The notes under the pieces were generated by a model. The model worked only from the letters and a program-made list of their open reading frames with translations. It had not been told where the DNA came from and did not search any database. A stretch of DNA of 42,656 nucleotides from Mageeibacillus sp. UBA5734 (GTDB lineage Bacteria > Bacillota > Clostridia > Saccharofermentanales > UBA5734): the NCBI GenBank assembly GCA_002419365.1, contig DIGA01000054.1:10455-53110 (forward strand), written 5' to 3'. A program made the translations under genes and the position numbers. The first letter of the stretch is position 1. Every line of letters starts with the position of its first letter. Positions 17,059 through 25,848 of the stretch are shown in pieces.

Positions 17059-18795
17059 TCAGCTGACAGTACCGCGCTCGACATCGACACTGACAATCGA
17101 ACCTGTTTTCAGGATCTTGGTGGCATTTTCGCAGGCATAGACCACAGGGATGTCCAGGGCCAGGCCGACGGTGGCGGTGTGGCTGCCCGGGTCATCATCT
17201 TCAACGATCAGGGCGACGGCCTTTTTCATCAGGTTGACCATGCTATTATCCGTATCGCGCGCAACCAGAACATAATCCGACCGCAAATCAGCCATGCGGA
17301 CATCATCCGGGCTATCAATGACGAGCACTTCTCCGCTGACATTGCCCTTGCCGATGCCCTTGCCTTCGACCAGCAAGCGGCCGATGGTCTGGACTTTGAG
17401 GGTATTGGTGGTGCCGCTCATGCCGATCGGTGTACCACCGGTGATAACGACGACATCGCCATTGCTGACAAAGCCCGATTCCAGGGCCTTGTTCATGCCC
17501 AGCTCGAACATCGCGTCGGTTGCAAAGACCTCGCTGACGAGGAAGGGGTAGACACCCCAGGACAGGGACAGCTGGCGCAAAGACTCCTGTGAGACGGTGG
17601 TGGCGATGATCGGGCATTCCGGGCGGAAACGGGAGATCAGGCGGGCGGTGCGGCCACTGTGGGTGACTGCGACGATGGCCCGGGCTTTGAGGTCCATGGC
17701 GGTCATGCAGGTGGCATGGCTGATGGCATTGGCCACACTGGGGATCATCTGGTAGTTGGCCTTGTTGAAATTGCCCCAGTAATCGATGGTTTTTTCAGTC
17801 TGGAGGGCAATGCTGTCCATCATGGACAGGCTTTCCACGGGGTATTTGCCGGCAGCGGTTTCACCAGAAAGCATGATCGCGCTGGTACCATCGAGAATGG
17901 CGTTGGCCACGTCGGAAACCTCGGCCCGGGTCGGGCGCGGATTGCGCATCATCGAGTCCAGCATCTGGGTGGCGGTGATGGACGGTTTGCCGACCTTATA
18001 GCATTTCTCGATCAGGGATTTCTGGATCGTCGGGACTTCCTGGATCGGGATCTCAACACCGAGGTCACCGCGGGCCACCATGATGCCGTCTGAGACTTTG
18101 AGGATTTCGTCAAAATTGACCACACCTTCGCGATTCTCGATCTTGGCGATGATGTGCAAGTGTTCGCCGTTATGCTTTTCCAGGATCTTGCGGATCTCGA
18201 GCACGTCGGATGCCTTGCGAACAAATGAGGCGGCGATGAAATCAAAGCCATGCTCGATTGCGAATTTGATATCGGCGACGTCCTTGTCGGTCAGTGCAGG
18301 GAGATTGGTCGAAACGTTCGGCAGGTTGATGCTCTTGTGATTCGAGACCGGACCACCATTCTGGACCACACAGCGGAGCAGTTCATTTTCGATGTCCATG
18401 ACCTCCAGCTCGATCAGGCCATCATCGATCAGGATGCGGTCGCCGGCCTTGAGGTCTTTGTGGATGTCCGCATAGGAAACCGGGATGAAGGTTTCGCTGC
18501 CCAGTTCCTGGGAAGCAGCCACGGTGACCAGGGCGCCTTCTTCGAGCTGGATGCGGTTATTGGCAAAATTGCCGGTGCGTATTTCCGGACCCTTGGTGTC
18601 CAGCAACATGGCGATCGGCAAGTTGAGCTGCTCGCGCAGTTTCTTGATCCTCTGGACGCGGCCGAGGTGCTCCTCATGGGAACCGTGGGAGAAATTGAGA
18701 CGGGCAACATTCATGCCGCGTTGCATCAGGGAGAGAAGGACATCGTCCTGGTCAACAGCGGGGCCCATGGTGCAGATGATTTTAGTTTTTCGCAT
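17059..18795 (-). CDS. pyk: Pyruvate kinase with C-terminal PEP-utiliser-like domain
   Basis: Makes ATP and pyruvate from PEP and ADP in the last step of glycolysis. The 578-residue protein begins MRKTKIICTMGPA, has substrate and metal residues in KIENREGVVNFDEI and ARGDLGVEIP, and a C-terminal regulatory domain to about 470. An extra domain (about 475-578) resembles the mobile phosphohistidine domain of PEP-utilising enzymes, with the His in GSHTATVG. This extension is common in Bacillus and Clostridia. AGGAG lies about 7 bases before the ATG. It follows a small membrane protein gene by 11 bases and leads into htrA. Confidence 0.96.
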   Translation of the reverse strand: MRKTKIICTMGPAVDQDDVLLSLMQRGMNVARLNFSHGSHEEHLGRVQRIKKLREQLNLPIAMLLDTKGPEIRTGNFANNRIQLEEGALVTVAASQELGSETFIPVSYADIHKDLKAGDRILIDDGLIELEVMDIENELLRCVVQNGGPVSNHKSINLPNVSTNLPALTDKDVADIKFAIEHGFDFIAASFVRKASDVLEIRKILEKHNGEHLHIIAKIENREGVVNFDEILKVSDGIMVARGDLGVEIPIQEVPTIQKSLIEKCYKVGKPSITATQMLDSMMRNPRPTRAEVSDVANAILDGTSAIMLSGETAAGKYPVESLSMMDSIALQTEKTIDYWGNFNKANYQMIPSVANAISHATCMTAMDLKARAIVAVTHSGRTARLISRFRPECPIIATTVSQESLRQLSLSWGVYPFLVSEVFATDAMFELGMNKALESGFVSNGDVVVITGGTPIGMSGTTNTLKVQTIGRLLVEGKGIGKGNVSGEVLVIDSPDDVRMADLRSDYVLVARDTDNSMVNLMKKAVALIVEDDDPGSHTATVGLALDIPVVYACENATKILKTGSIVSVDVERGTVS

Positions 18796-18806
18796 GGTGT
18801 ATTCTC

Positions 18807-19409
18807 CTATTCCATATCAGGTTTGAATTTCAATTGTTTGCGGATCACAAAGTCCAGGAGCCGCTGGATCCAGCGGACGGCAAGCAGGAACAACGTTGGG
18901 ACCAGCACGCAGGCAGCGATGACCAGGGTTGTGCGCAGCAAGACTAACAGGCTGCCCAGGATAATGCCGAACATCATGGCGCTGGCGTTGTTCAGGGCAT
19001 GGAACCGGTCGGTCATGTCAGCGATAGACTCGTTGGCCTGCGCGAGCAAGCTCTGTGCCAGATGACTGGTGTCGATCCGGACCAGCGGCATGGCCACAGC
19101 AAACAGCACCAGGATCGCCAGGGCGTATTTGAGGGCAATGACCACCAGGATCAGCATCCTGACGAGCCGGTTGTGCCGGTAGTAATGGCGGCAGAGCAGG
19201 GGGTTTGACAGAAGCAGGGCCAAAAGGAGCAGGACTGGTACAGGCCAGGGCCAGATCCAGCGGGCTGCATGGTCTGGGCTCAGGATCAGAAAACCAAAGG
19301 CACCTGCTGCCACAAGACCGACCAGCATGTGGAAACCCGCATGGCGATGGGTTTCGTACTCTGTATCGCTCCATTGTGGACCGAGCAAATACCCCTCGAG
19401 AAAGTCCAT
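18807..19409 (-). CDS. Unknown four- to five-helix membrane protein
   Basis: A 200-residue protein I cannot assign. It has hydrophobic segments at about 27-44, 53-67, 84-107 and 143-180, and a basic C-terminus (RKQLKFKPDME). A soluble stretch (about 110-140) separates the last two membrane regions. It is the first gene of the transcript carrying pyk, htrA, the 262-residue membrane protein, the RlmI-like enzyme and the MBL RNase, and has an extended -10 promoter 46 bases upstream. Confidence 0.72.
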   Translation of the reverse strand: MDFLEGYLLGPQWSDTEYETHRHAGFHMLVGLVAAGAFGFLILSPDHAARWIWPWPVPVLLLLALLLSNPLLCRHYYRHNRLVRMLILVVIALKYALAILVLFAVAMPLVRIDTSHLAQSLLAQANESIADMTDRFHALNNASAMMFGIILGSLLVLLRTTLVIAACVLVPTLFLLAVRWIQRLLDFVIRKQLKFKPDME

Positions 19410-19454
19410 CCCGCACCACCTTCGCGTGTCATTGCGCCCACCGGCATTGGCTGT

Positions 19455-19463
19455 ATTCTAGCA
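19455..19463 (-). promoter_or_regulatory. Extended -10 promoter of the pyk-htrA operon
   Basis: On the minus strand TGcTAGAAT (19463-19455). The -35 position falls on the T-run of the upstream gene's terminator (TTTTTA) and is poor. Confidence 0.5.
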
Positions 19464-19477
19464 TAAATCAGCTCGCA

Positions 19478-19517
19478 TAAAAACAGCCCCGGCACCTCCT
19501 GTCCGGGTGCGGCGCTG
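19478..19517 (-). terminator. Rho-independent terminator of the 147-residue protein gene
   Basis: On the minus strand CAGC and GCACC pair with GGTGC and GCTG around a 9-base loop, with a small internal bulge, followed by TTTTTA. It lies about 70 bases beyond the stop. Confidence 0.65.
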
Positions 19518-19585
19518 ATTGAAGCCGTGATGATCGGGTTTTGTCCAGAGGGTGTGGCCGGGTTCCGAGTCGTGTGGGCAGGTCT

Positions 19586-20029
19586 TTAACGGAAGGAAAA
19601 GGGCAGGCGGCTGATGGTCTCGATTGTCTGGCTCAGCTCCTGCCAGCCCTCCGGCAAAAAGCCGCTGCCGGTGCCCTGGCGATAGCCAGATGGGGTTTTA
19701 AGCGAAAGGGCCCAGGCGATCTTGCCATTTGAATCGTCACAGGCGAGGGTGGCAGGACTGCTGGCAGGGGGTTCCTGGGTCATGAGCCGGCTGCTGGCAG
19801 CAGGCTGGTGAGCCATGTCCGGCAAGTCAAACCGCTCCAGGGAACACATCAGGCGCTGGCGCAGGGATTCGATCTGATCCGGTCGCAGGGAACGCGTGAA
19901 ATTGTTCGTCCAGGTATTGCTTTCCCGCCAGGTCATGTAGCCGCGGGCAAAGTCAATATGGACCGATAAAAATCCTTTGCGATAGACAGCAAGTTCGCAA
20001 TCCAGTGCCTCAATGTCCCGGATAGACAT
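19586..20029 (-). CDS. Unknown 147-residue protein
   Basis: No family recognised. The product starts MSIRDIEALDCELAVYRKG, is soluble, and resembles a single mixed alpha/beta domain with a Pro/Ala/Ser-rich, probably disordered stretch near residues 74-95. The ATG at 20029 is preferred: GAGGT lies 4 bases upstream, and the only earlier in-frame start is a TTG next to the promoter -10 box. It has its own promoter and terminator and is therefore a single-gene unit. Confidence 0.65.
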   Translation of the reverse strand: MSIRDIEALDCELAVYRKGFLSVHIDFARGYMTWRESNTWTNNFTRSLRPDQIESLRQRLMCSLERFDLPDMAHQPAASSRLMTQEPPASSPATLACDDSNGKIAWALSLKTPSGYRQGTGSGFLPEGWQELSQTIETISRLPFSFR

Positions 20030-20081
20030 GTATACCTCGATCAGCTCAGGCCAAGGCCTGTGTTCACAGGAAATTTCCAAT

Positions 20082-20090
20082 ATTATAACA
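20082..20090 (-). promoter_or_regulatory. Extended -10 promoter of the 147-residue protein gene
   Basis: On the minus strand TGtTATAAT (20090-20082), a perfect -10 box with TG extension. No good -35 box at 17 bases. Transcription would begin about 45 bases before the ATG. Confidence 0.6.
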
Positions 20091-20211
20091 CAATTTCACT
20101 TGACGAACGAATGAAACATTTGATCAGATTTCCCAAGATACACACTCTTTTTTTATGGAAACTGTGACGTTGCCATTCTGTCGTCAGGCCAATCGGACTG
20201 CCGTGCCGGAA

Positions 20212-21387
20212 TCAGAAAGGCGCATCGACCAGCGCCTGCAGCAGCAAGACCAGATCAGACAGGTCGTCGAGTGCCAGATTTTCTGCATTGGAATGAACCT
20301 GCTGCATGCCACAGGAAAGGACCATGCCGGATAGTCCCGCGCGGGACAGGACATTCAGATCGCTGCCACCTCCTGTAGCGATCAGGCGGGCTGATTTCCC
20401 GATGGCTATGCACGCAACCTGGAAGCGGCGTGCGACGGGCTGGTCTGGATCCACCCGGTACGGATGGTAGGACGCGTGGGTTTGCACCGTAACGGACGCA
20501 CCTGCCCCGGCTGCAGCCAGTTCCATGCAGTCTACCATGTGCTGGACTTGGGCAGTCAGCCGCTGGGGATCCAGCGAACGACATTCCGCTGTGACCTTGC
20601 AGCTGGCCGCGACGATATTGGTTTCGCCACCACCTTCGATCCGGCCGATGTTGGCTGTGGTTTCCGGGTCGATCCGCCCCAGCTGCATCCGGGCAATCCC
20701 CTGTGCGGCCACTGCAATCGCACTGATGCCGGTTTCCGGGGCGATGCCAGCGTGGGCCGGACGGCCGTGCACTTCAAAATGCAGGTGCACATGTCCAGGA
20801 GCGGCAATGACTCCGATTCCCGGGGCCCCACTGGTGTCGAGCACATAGCCTTCCCGTGCTTTCAGGACATGGGTGTCAAAAACGGATATCCCCTGGAGAT
20901 GGACCTCTTCAGCTACTGAAAAGAGCAGTTCCAGAGGACGATGGGGCATTTTTCGATCACGCAATTCATGGAGCAATGCCAGCACTGCAGAGACTCCTGC
21001 CAGGTCATCGGCGCCAAGGATGGTGGTTCCATCGCTGCGGAAAATCCGGTCATCGCCAAGAAAAACATGTTTGCCCCGGCACGGCTGGACGGTGTCCAGG
21101 TGTGTGGAGAACAACAGGGCGGCTTGGTCTTGCCGGAATGCGACTTCCTGACCGGATGGTTTTCCGGCATCCGGAAGATCCTGGAGAGCCCAATTGGCCG
21201 GCACTCGGCAGAGCAGATTTCCGGTCGTGCCACCGATACGGCTGGCTGCATCGTCTTCTGCAACATCAAGTCCCAGGGATGTGAGTTCAGCCTTGACCGC
21301 ATCGGCCACAGCGCGCTCCTCCAGCGATGGCGCGTCCAGCGATGCCAGGTGCAGGAACAGTTCGATCAGGCGTTGTTCATCGATCAT
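20212..21387 (-). CDS. M20-family zinc peptidase, PepT-like
   Basis: Two-zinc aminoacyl hydrolase or tripeptidase-like enzyme of 391 residues. Metal ligands are visible as STHLDTVQ, GADDLAGV (bridging Asp), the EE pair in SVAEEVHLQG, an Asp in VLDTSG and the C-terminal His in MQQVHSNAENL. A dimerisation domain lies between about 185 and 295 (GRPAHAGIAPE). The ATG at 21387 has GGGAG 6 bases upstream; an earlier in-frame start would add 32 residues unlike the family. It is the last gene of the hprK operon, 16 bases after trmL. The peptide substrate is not predictable. Confidence 0.85.
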   Translation of the reverse strand: MIDEQRLIELFLHLASLDAPSLEERAVADAVKAELTSLGLDVAEDDAASRIGGTTGNLLCRVPANWALQDLPDAGKPSGQEVAFRQDQAALLFSTHLDTVQPCRGKHVFLGDDRIFRSDGTTILGADDLAGVSAVLALLHELRDRKMPHRPLELLFSVAEEVHLQGISVFDTHVLKAREGYVLDTSGAPGIGVIAAPGHVHLHFEVHGRPAHAGIAPETGISAIAVAAQGIARMQLGRIDPETTANIGRIEGGGETNIVAASCKVTAECRSLDPQRLTAQVQHMVDCMELAAAGAGASVTVQTHASYHPYRVDPDQPVARRFQVACIAIGKSARLIATGGGSDLNVLSRAGLSGMVLSCGMQQVHSNAENLALDDLSDLVLLLQALVDAPF

Positions 21388-21403
21388 GGCAGACTCCCTG
21401 TTT

Positions 21404-21883
21404 TCATAAAAAATCACTGGCGAGCAGAAGGCCAGGGAAACCTTGCTGGCGCAAGACCTCATACGTAACCACGGCCACGGCATTGGCCAGGTTCAGGGAC
21501 CGGCTCTCCGACTGCATCGGGATGCGGATGCAGCGTTCCGGATGCGCCTGCAAGAGGGACTCTGGCAAGCCTTTGGTTTCCTTGCCAAATACCAGGACGG
21601 TATCCTCTGGATAGGCGGGTTCAGCATAGGTCCGTGGTGCCTTCGTGGTGGCATAGAACAGGCTTTTCCCGGCAAAGGCCCGGTACCAGCTGTCAAAATC
21701 CGGCCAGATGGTCAAATCGAGGTCAAACCAGTAGTCCAGGCCGGCCCGCTTGAGCTGGCGGTCACTGATTGAAAAACCCAGGGGCTCGACCAGATGCAGC
21801 CTGGAAGCCGTCGCCACACACGTACGGGCGATGTTACCGGTGTTCTGGGGGATTTCTGGTTCGATCAGGACAATTTCAATCAT
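21404..21883 (-). CDS. trmL: tRNA (cytidine/uridine-34) 2'-O-methyltransferase
   Basis: SPOUT-class methyltransferase that modifies the wobble nucleotide of tRNA-Leu. The 159-residue protein starts MIEIVLIEPEIPQNTGNIAR, the typical TrmL opening, and ends with the knotted SAM-binding region (VLVFGKETKGLP and IPMQSESRSLNLANAVAV). The start overlaps the end of whiA by 8 bases, so it is translated as part of the hprK-whiA transcript. Confidence 0.92.
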   Translation of the reverse strand: MIEIVLIEPEIPQNTGNIARTCVATASRLHLVEPLGFSISDRQLKRAGLDYWFDLDLTIWPDFDSWYRAFAGKSLFYATTKAPRTYAEPAYPEDTVLVFGKETKGLPESLLQAHPERCIRIPMQSESRSLNLANAVAVVTYEVLRQQGFPGLLLASDFL

Positions 21884-22847
21884 GGTGGTGTCTTCTTTCC
21901 TTCTCCATCTGGTCCTGGGCGAATTGCTCCAGCTTCTTGAGGCGATGGTTCATGCCGGATTTGCCGAGCGGCGGTTCGAGGGTCTCCCCCAATTCCTTGA
22001 GGGACAAGTCGGGATTCTCCAGCCGGGCCCGGCCGGCGGCGGCAAGCTCCTCTGGCAGTGATCCGAAAAGACCAGACTTCTCCAGGTAATGAAGCAGCTC
22101 CAGCTGGCGGGCTGCTGTATTGGCTATGCGGGTGCTGTTGGCACTGTCACAGTTGACCACACGGTTGACCGTGTTGCGCATTTCTTTCTCCACCCTCAGG
22201 GACTCGAAAGCCAGAAGCGATTGATGAGCCCCGCAATGCAGGAGAAAATCGGCAATCTGCTGGCCTTCCTTGATGTAGACGACGGTGTGGCCATGGCGCC
22301 TGACTAATCCGGAGCGGATGTCGAGATCTGCCAGGAACTGTCCCAGCCAGAGGGCGACATCTTCTCGGCGCAAGTCGAATTCGAGGTGATAGGCCTTGAG
22401 TGGATCGCGGATGGACCCACTGGCCAGAAACGCAGCGCGCAGGATCGCCCTGGTACAGTGCGGCGCTCTGTCCAGGTCAAGCCGGAAGGGGCCTGCGACC
22501 ACATCGACGCCTAACTGGCCAGAAAGGTCCTGGCGAATCAGTGCAACCAGATCCTCCGGTGCGAGGACGATGCTGAGGGTTTCTCTGCCTGCTGACAGTT
22601 CAGGTGCCACGTGGTAACGCTCCAGGACCAGGCGGGCGACCAGTCCGGCATAGCTGGGATTGGCAGTGGTCAGGATGATTTCACTGGGACTTTGGCGATG
22701 GGCGCAGGCGAGTGCCACCGCCAGCTCTGCCAGTTGGCAGTTCCGTTCACTGCCGCTTTGCAGGTTGAGTTCATCCTTGATCTGCTGGGAAAAGCTCTGC
22801 GGAGGACGGCCAGCAGGTCTGGCCGGATGGCTTGATGGACCGGTCAT
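21876..22847 (-). CDS. whiA: DNA-binding protein WhiA
   Basis: Homing-endonuclease-like protein with a C-terminal helix-turn-helix. In Gram-positive bacteria it affects cell division and chromosome segregation, and sporulation in actinomycetes. The 323-residue protein contains the WhiA core QSFSQQIKDEL (18-28), the LAGLIDADG-like domain (GSIRDPLKAYHLEF) and the helix-turn-helix (LSLKELGETLEPPLGKSGMNHRL). About 17 extra N-terminal residues precede the usual start. It overlaps yvcK by 4 bases (ATGA) and trmL by 8. Confidence 0.93.
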   Translation of the reverse strand: MTGPSSHPARPAGRPPQSFSQQIKDELNLQSGSERNCQLAELAVALACAHRQSPSEIILTTANPSYAGLVARLVLERYHVAPELSAGRETLSIVLAPEDLVALIRQDLSGQLGVDVVAGPFRLDLDRAPHCTRAILRAAFLASGSIRDPLKAYHLEFDLRREDVALWLGQFLADLDIRSGLVRRHGHTVVYIKEGQQIADFLLHCGAHQSLLAFESLRVEKEMRNTVNRVVNCDSANSTRIANTAARQLELLHYLEKSGLFGSLPEELAAAGRARLENPDLSLKELGETLEPPLGKSGMNHRLKKLEQFAQDQMEKERRHHHD

Positions 22848-23869
22848 CGATGCGCCAGCCCCAATCCAAGGACCAGGCGGGCCAACAAGGTGTGGTCATG
22901 GCGAATGACACCTGAGCTGACAATAGCCAGGGGTGCTTCAAACACCTGGACTCCCAGGCTCTGCAAAACGTCCTTGTCCGCCAGGACAGGCACGGCGCTT
23001 TCCAGCTGGTATTTTTCGATCAGGCGATCTTCGATCCAGGCATTATTGGTGATGCAATGGTCGATCAAACCGCGGCCACTCGCTTGCCCGGCATGTTCAA
23101 GGATGGCCCTGACATGGTCGCTGGCGGTATAACCGAGTGTCTCAGCAGGCTGGGTCATGATGTTGCTGACATAGATTTTCGCGACCGGATTTTTCCGGAT
23201 GGCTGCGACAATCGGGGGGAACAGCAAGTTGGGAATAATGCTGGTGTAGAGGCTGCCCGGACCGAGCACAATGACTTCGGCCGACTGGATCGCCTGGACG
23301 GCTTCCGGCAAAGGGTGGGCATCTTCCGGTAGCATGGCCAGGCGAACGATCCGGTTATCCGGGCTGGGCTTGCGTGCGCCAATCTGGGCTTCGCCCTTGA
23401 TGGTTGTTCCGTCGGCCAGATGGGCGACCAGGTCAATGGTCGATAAACTCACCGGCAAGACTTTGCCTTCCACAGCCAGGACTTTTGAGACATTCCGGAT
23501 CGCATCGGTGAAATTGCCGCAGACTTCATTCATCGCGGCGATGAACAGGTTGCCAAAGCTCTGGCCCTGGAGGCGGCCATCCTTGAAGCGGAAATTGAAC
23601 AGCTCGGACAGCAACGGTTCCGTATCTGCCAGGGCCAGGATGCAGTTGCGGATATCACCCGGAGGCAGCATGCCAAGATCTTCGCGGAGCATGCCGGACG
23701 AGCCACCGTTGTCGGCGACCGTGACGATGGCGGTCAGATTGTGCGAGTACAGTTTCAAACCGCGCAGCAACATGGATAACCCGGTGCCACCACCAATGAC
23801 AACCACGCGCGGACCTGACTCGGGATTTTTGGCGAACTGGATCAGGCGTTCATCAAAATCCAGCATCAT
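22844..23869 (-). CDS. yvcK: Gluconeogenesis factor YvcK/CofD-like
   Basis: UDP-sugar-binding protein needed for growth on gluconeogenic carbon and for cell shape in Bacillus. The 341-residue protein opens with VVVIGGGTGLSMLLRGLK, followed by VTVADNGGSSGMLR and LPPGDIRNCILALAD, all diagnostic of the YvcK group. Its ATG shares one base with the rapZ stop (TGATG) and its stop overlaps the whiA start, which is the usual rapZ-yvcK-whiA arrangement of Bacillota. Confidence 0.95.
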   Translation of the reverse strand: MMLDFDERLIQFAKNPESGPRVVVIGGGTGLSMLLRGLKLYSHNLTAIVTVADNGGSSGMLREDLGMLPPGDIRNCILALADTEPLLSELFNFRFKDGRLQGQSFGNLFIAAMNEVCGNFTDAIRNVSKVLAVEGKVLPVSLSTIDLVAHLADGTTIKGEAQIGARKPSPDNRIVRLAMLPEDAHPLPEAVQAIQSAEVIVLGPGSLYTSIIPNLLFPPIVAAIRKNPVAKIYVSNIMTQPAETLGYTASDHVRAILEHAGQASGRGLIDHCITNNAWIEDRLIEKYQLESAVPVLADKDVLQSLGVQVFEAPLAIVSSGVIRHDHTLLARLVLGLGLAHR

Positions 23870-24795
23870 CAGACTTCCGGTGTGCTGCGCTTGCTGAAAT
23901 AGCGGGAATCTTTCTGCAAGTCGCGGTGATCGACGACGATCGAAACCTGGCTGTTTTCCAGCCGTTTGGCCAGAGCTTCAGCGAGCGCCACTGACCGGTG
24001 GCGTCCGCCGCTGCAGCCGACTGCGATCATCAGGCGGACTTTGCCTTCACGGATGTACAGCGGGATGGTGAAATTGAACAGATCGACTTGCTTGTCCAGA
24101 TAGGCTTCTGTTTCGGCAAATGAAAACACATAGTCGCACACATCAGGGTCGAGTCCGCTCTGGGGGCGCAGCAGTTCCTGGTAAAAGGGATTGGGCAGGA
24201 AGCGGACGTCCAGTACGCAGTCACTGTCGACCGGTACACCATATTTGAAACCAAATGACTGGACAAGGATGGTCATTCGCTTGTCCAGGCCCGGTCCGGA
24301 AAGCATGGCGTAGATCATGTCACGCAATTCAGCCGGCCCCAGATTGGATGTTTCGACGATGTCTGAGACGCGATCTTTCAAGGGGGCCAGACGGTCGCGT
24401 TCAAGGGAAATGGCCTGGGCCAGACTGCGGCCATGCGCCAGCGGATGGTTTCTGCGACTGAGCTTGTAGCGGTTGATCAGGACCTGGTCCGTCGCATCCA
24501 GGAAAACAATGCGCAGGCTGTGTCCCTGCTCGCGCAGGAGCTCCAGGACTGGCACCACTTCATTGAAGAGATTGGAGCTTCGTACATCGATGACGATGGC
24601 GAGCCGGCTGCCCTTCTGCAAGGTCGGATTAAGGTCCCCGTTTTTGGCCAGATACGTCTCCTGGTAGGTCCGGATCAGTTCCGGGATCAGAGACGGCGGT
24701 AAATTGTCGACACAGAAAAAACCCATGTCTTCCAGGTAGTTGGCTGCCAGGCTTTTCCCGGCTCCGGACATGCCTGTCAAAATCAAAATTTCCAT
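23869..24795 (-). CDS. rapZ: RNase adapter / nucleotide-binding protein RapZ
   Basis: P-loop protein (YvcJ in Bacillus). In E. coli it links glucosamine-6-phosphate levels to RNA decay; the role in Bacillota is less clear. The 308-residue protein has Walker A G8-MSGAGKS-15, a conserved FLDATDQVLINRYKLSRRNHPL region and the C-terminal GCSGGRHRSVALAE. AAAGGAG lies about 4 bases before the ATG. It follows murB after 70 bases and overlaps yvcK by one base. Confidence 0.95.
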   Translation of the reverse strand: MEILILTGMSGAGKSLAANYLEDMGFFCVDNLPPSLIPELIRTYQETYLAKNGDLNPTLQKGSRLAIVIDVRSSNLFNEVVPVLELLREQGHSLRIVFLDATDQVLINRYKLSRRNHPLAHGRSLAQAISLERDRLAPLKDRVSDIVETSNLGPAELRDMIYAMLSGPGLDKRMTILVQSFGFKYGVPVDSDCVLDVRFLPNPFYQELLRPQSGLDPDVCDYVFSFAETEAYLDKQVDLFNFTIPLYIREGKVRLMIAVGCSGGRHRSVALAEALAKRLENSQVSIVVDHRDLQKDSRYFSKRSTPEV

Positions 24796-24865
24796 AGGGC
24801 TCCTTTGTCGCAGCTTATTGATGCAGATACCATCTGCCCGGCTGGCTTGGGCGCTGCGCCATCAC

Positions 24866-25831
24866 CTAGTCCCAGTCACCAATGAACAGGACCTCCCGTT
24901 CGAGTAAAATTCCCGTTTCGCGTTCGACCGTTGCCTGGACATGGCAAAACACAGCTGCAACATCAGAAGCGGTCGCCTGGCCGTGATTGACGATAAAGCC
25001 AGCATGCTTGGTCGATACAGAAGCCCCGCCGACACTAAATCCCTTGAGACCGCAATCCGCGATCAGTTTGCCGGCATAATGGCCGGGCGGGCGTTTGAAA
25101 GCACTCCCGGCACTGGGCAGCTCCAGAGGTTGCGAGGTCCGGCGACGCACCGCCAGTGCAGCCATATCAGCCAGAATTTCAGCCGGATCCTGCGGCGCGA
25201 GGCAGACGGTTGTCTCGGTCACAATCCGGTCTGTCCCTTTGAAACAACTGGTACGATAGCCAAAGGCGAGTTCTGGCCCTGCAGCGGTGTGCTCAGACCA
25301 ATCTGAAGCCAGGTACCGAGCCGAGCGGACTACATCGGCCATGCAGTGTTCATAGGCCCCCGCATTCATCATCACAGCCCCACCGATCGTGCCGGGGATA
25401 CCAGACGCAAACGCAAGGCCGCCCAGTCCTTCCCGGGCTGCAAATGCCGCCACACTGGAGAGCAGGGCTCCAGCCTCGACGACAAGGCAGTCACCCTCAC
25501 GCCGGATGGCAGCCATCGGTTGGCCGAGGCTGATGACAAGCCCGCGGATCCCCCTGTCGGCAACAACCACATTGGAACCATTGCCAAGAACCGTGACAGG
25601 CAGGCGGTGCTGTCGAGCCATCCTGAGGATGGCGGAAAGTTCGGCCGCCGATGTTGGTTCGATGAAAAAGTCAGCCGGACCACCCACGCGAAATGTCGTG
25701 TGGACTGACATCGGTTCTGCCCTGCGCAACCGGTCGCTGCCCAAGGCCAGCACGGTGGCCAGATCAGCGGCAAACAAATCCAGCTGGGCAACCGTCAACT
25801 GTGGATGTTCCTGGCGATCTGCTAAGGTCAT
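24866..25831 (-). CDS. murB: UDP-N-acetylenolpyruvoylglucosamine reductase
   Basis: FAD- and NADPH-dependent step of peptidoglycan precursor synthesis, making UDP-MurNAc in the cytoplasm. The 321-residue protein has HTTFRVGGPAD, the FAD-binding LGNGSNVVV and ASGIPGTIGGAVMMNAGAYE, the catalytic Ser in SAGSAFKRPPG and the catalytic Glu region LEREVLFIG. This matches the shorter MurB type of Gram-positives. It lies 17 bases after hprK, the standard clostridial order. Confidence 0.95.
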   Translation of the reverse strand: MTLADRQEHPQLTVAQLDLFAADLATVLALGSDRLRRAEPMSVHTTFRVGGPADFFIEPTSAAELSAILRMARQHRLPVTVLGNGSNVVVADRGIRGLVISLGQPMAAIRREGDCLVVEAGALLSSVAAFAAREGLGGLAFASGIPGTIGGAVMMNAGAYEHCMADVVRSARYLASDWSEHTAAGPELAFGYRTSCFKGTDRIVTETTVCLAPQDPAEILADMAALAVRRRTSQPLELPSAGSAFKRPPGHYAGKLIADCGLKGFSVGGASVSTKHAGFIVNHGQATASDVAAVFCHVQATVERETGILLEREVLFIGDWD

Positions 25832-25848
25832 TGCAAGTTGCCCCTGCC

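Noticed and set aside
20030..20080. TTG start extending the 147-residue protein by 17 residues
   Set aside because: It lies next to the promoter -10 box and would be at or before the transcript start.
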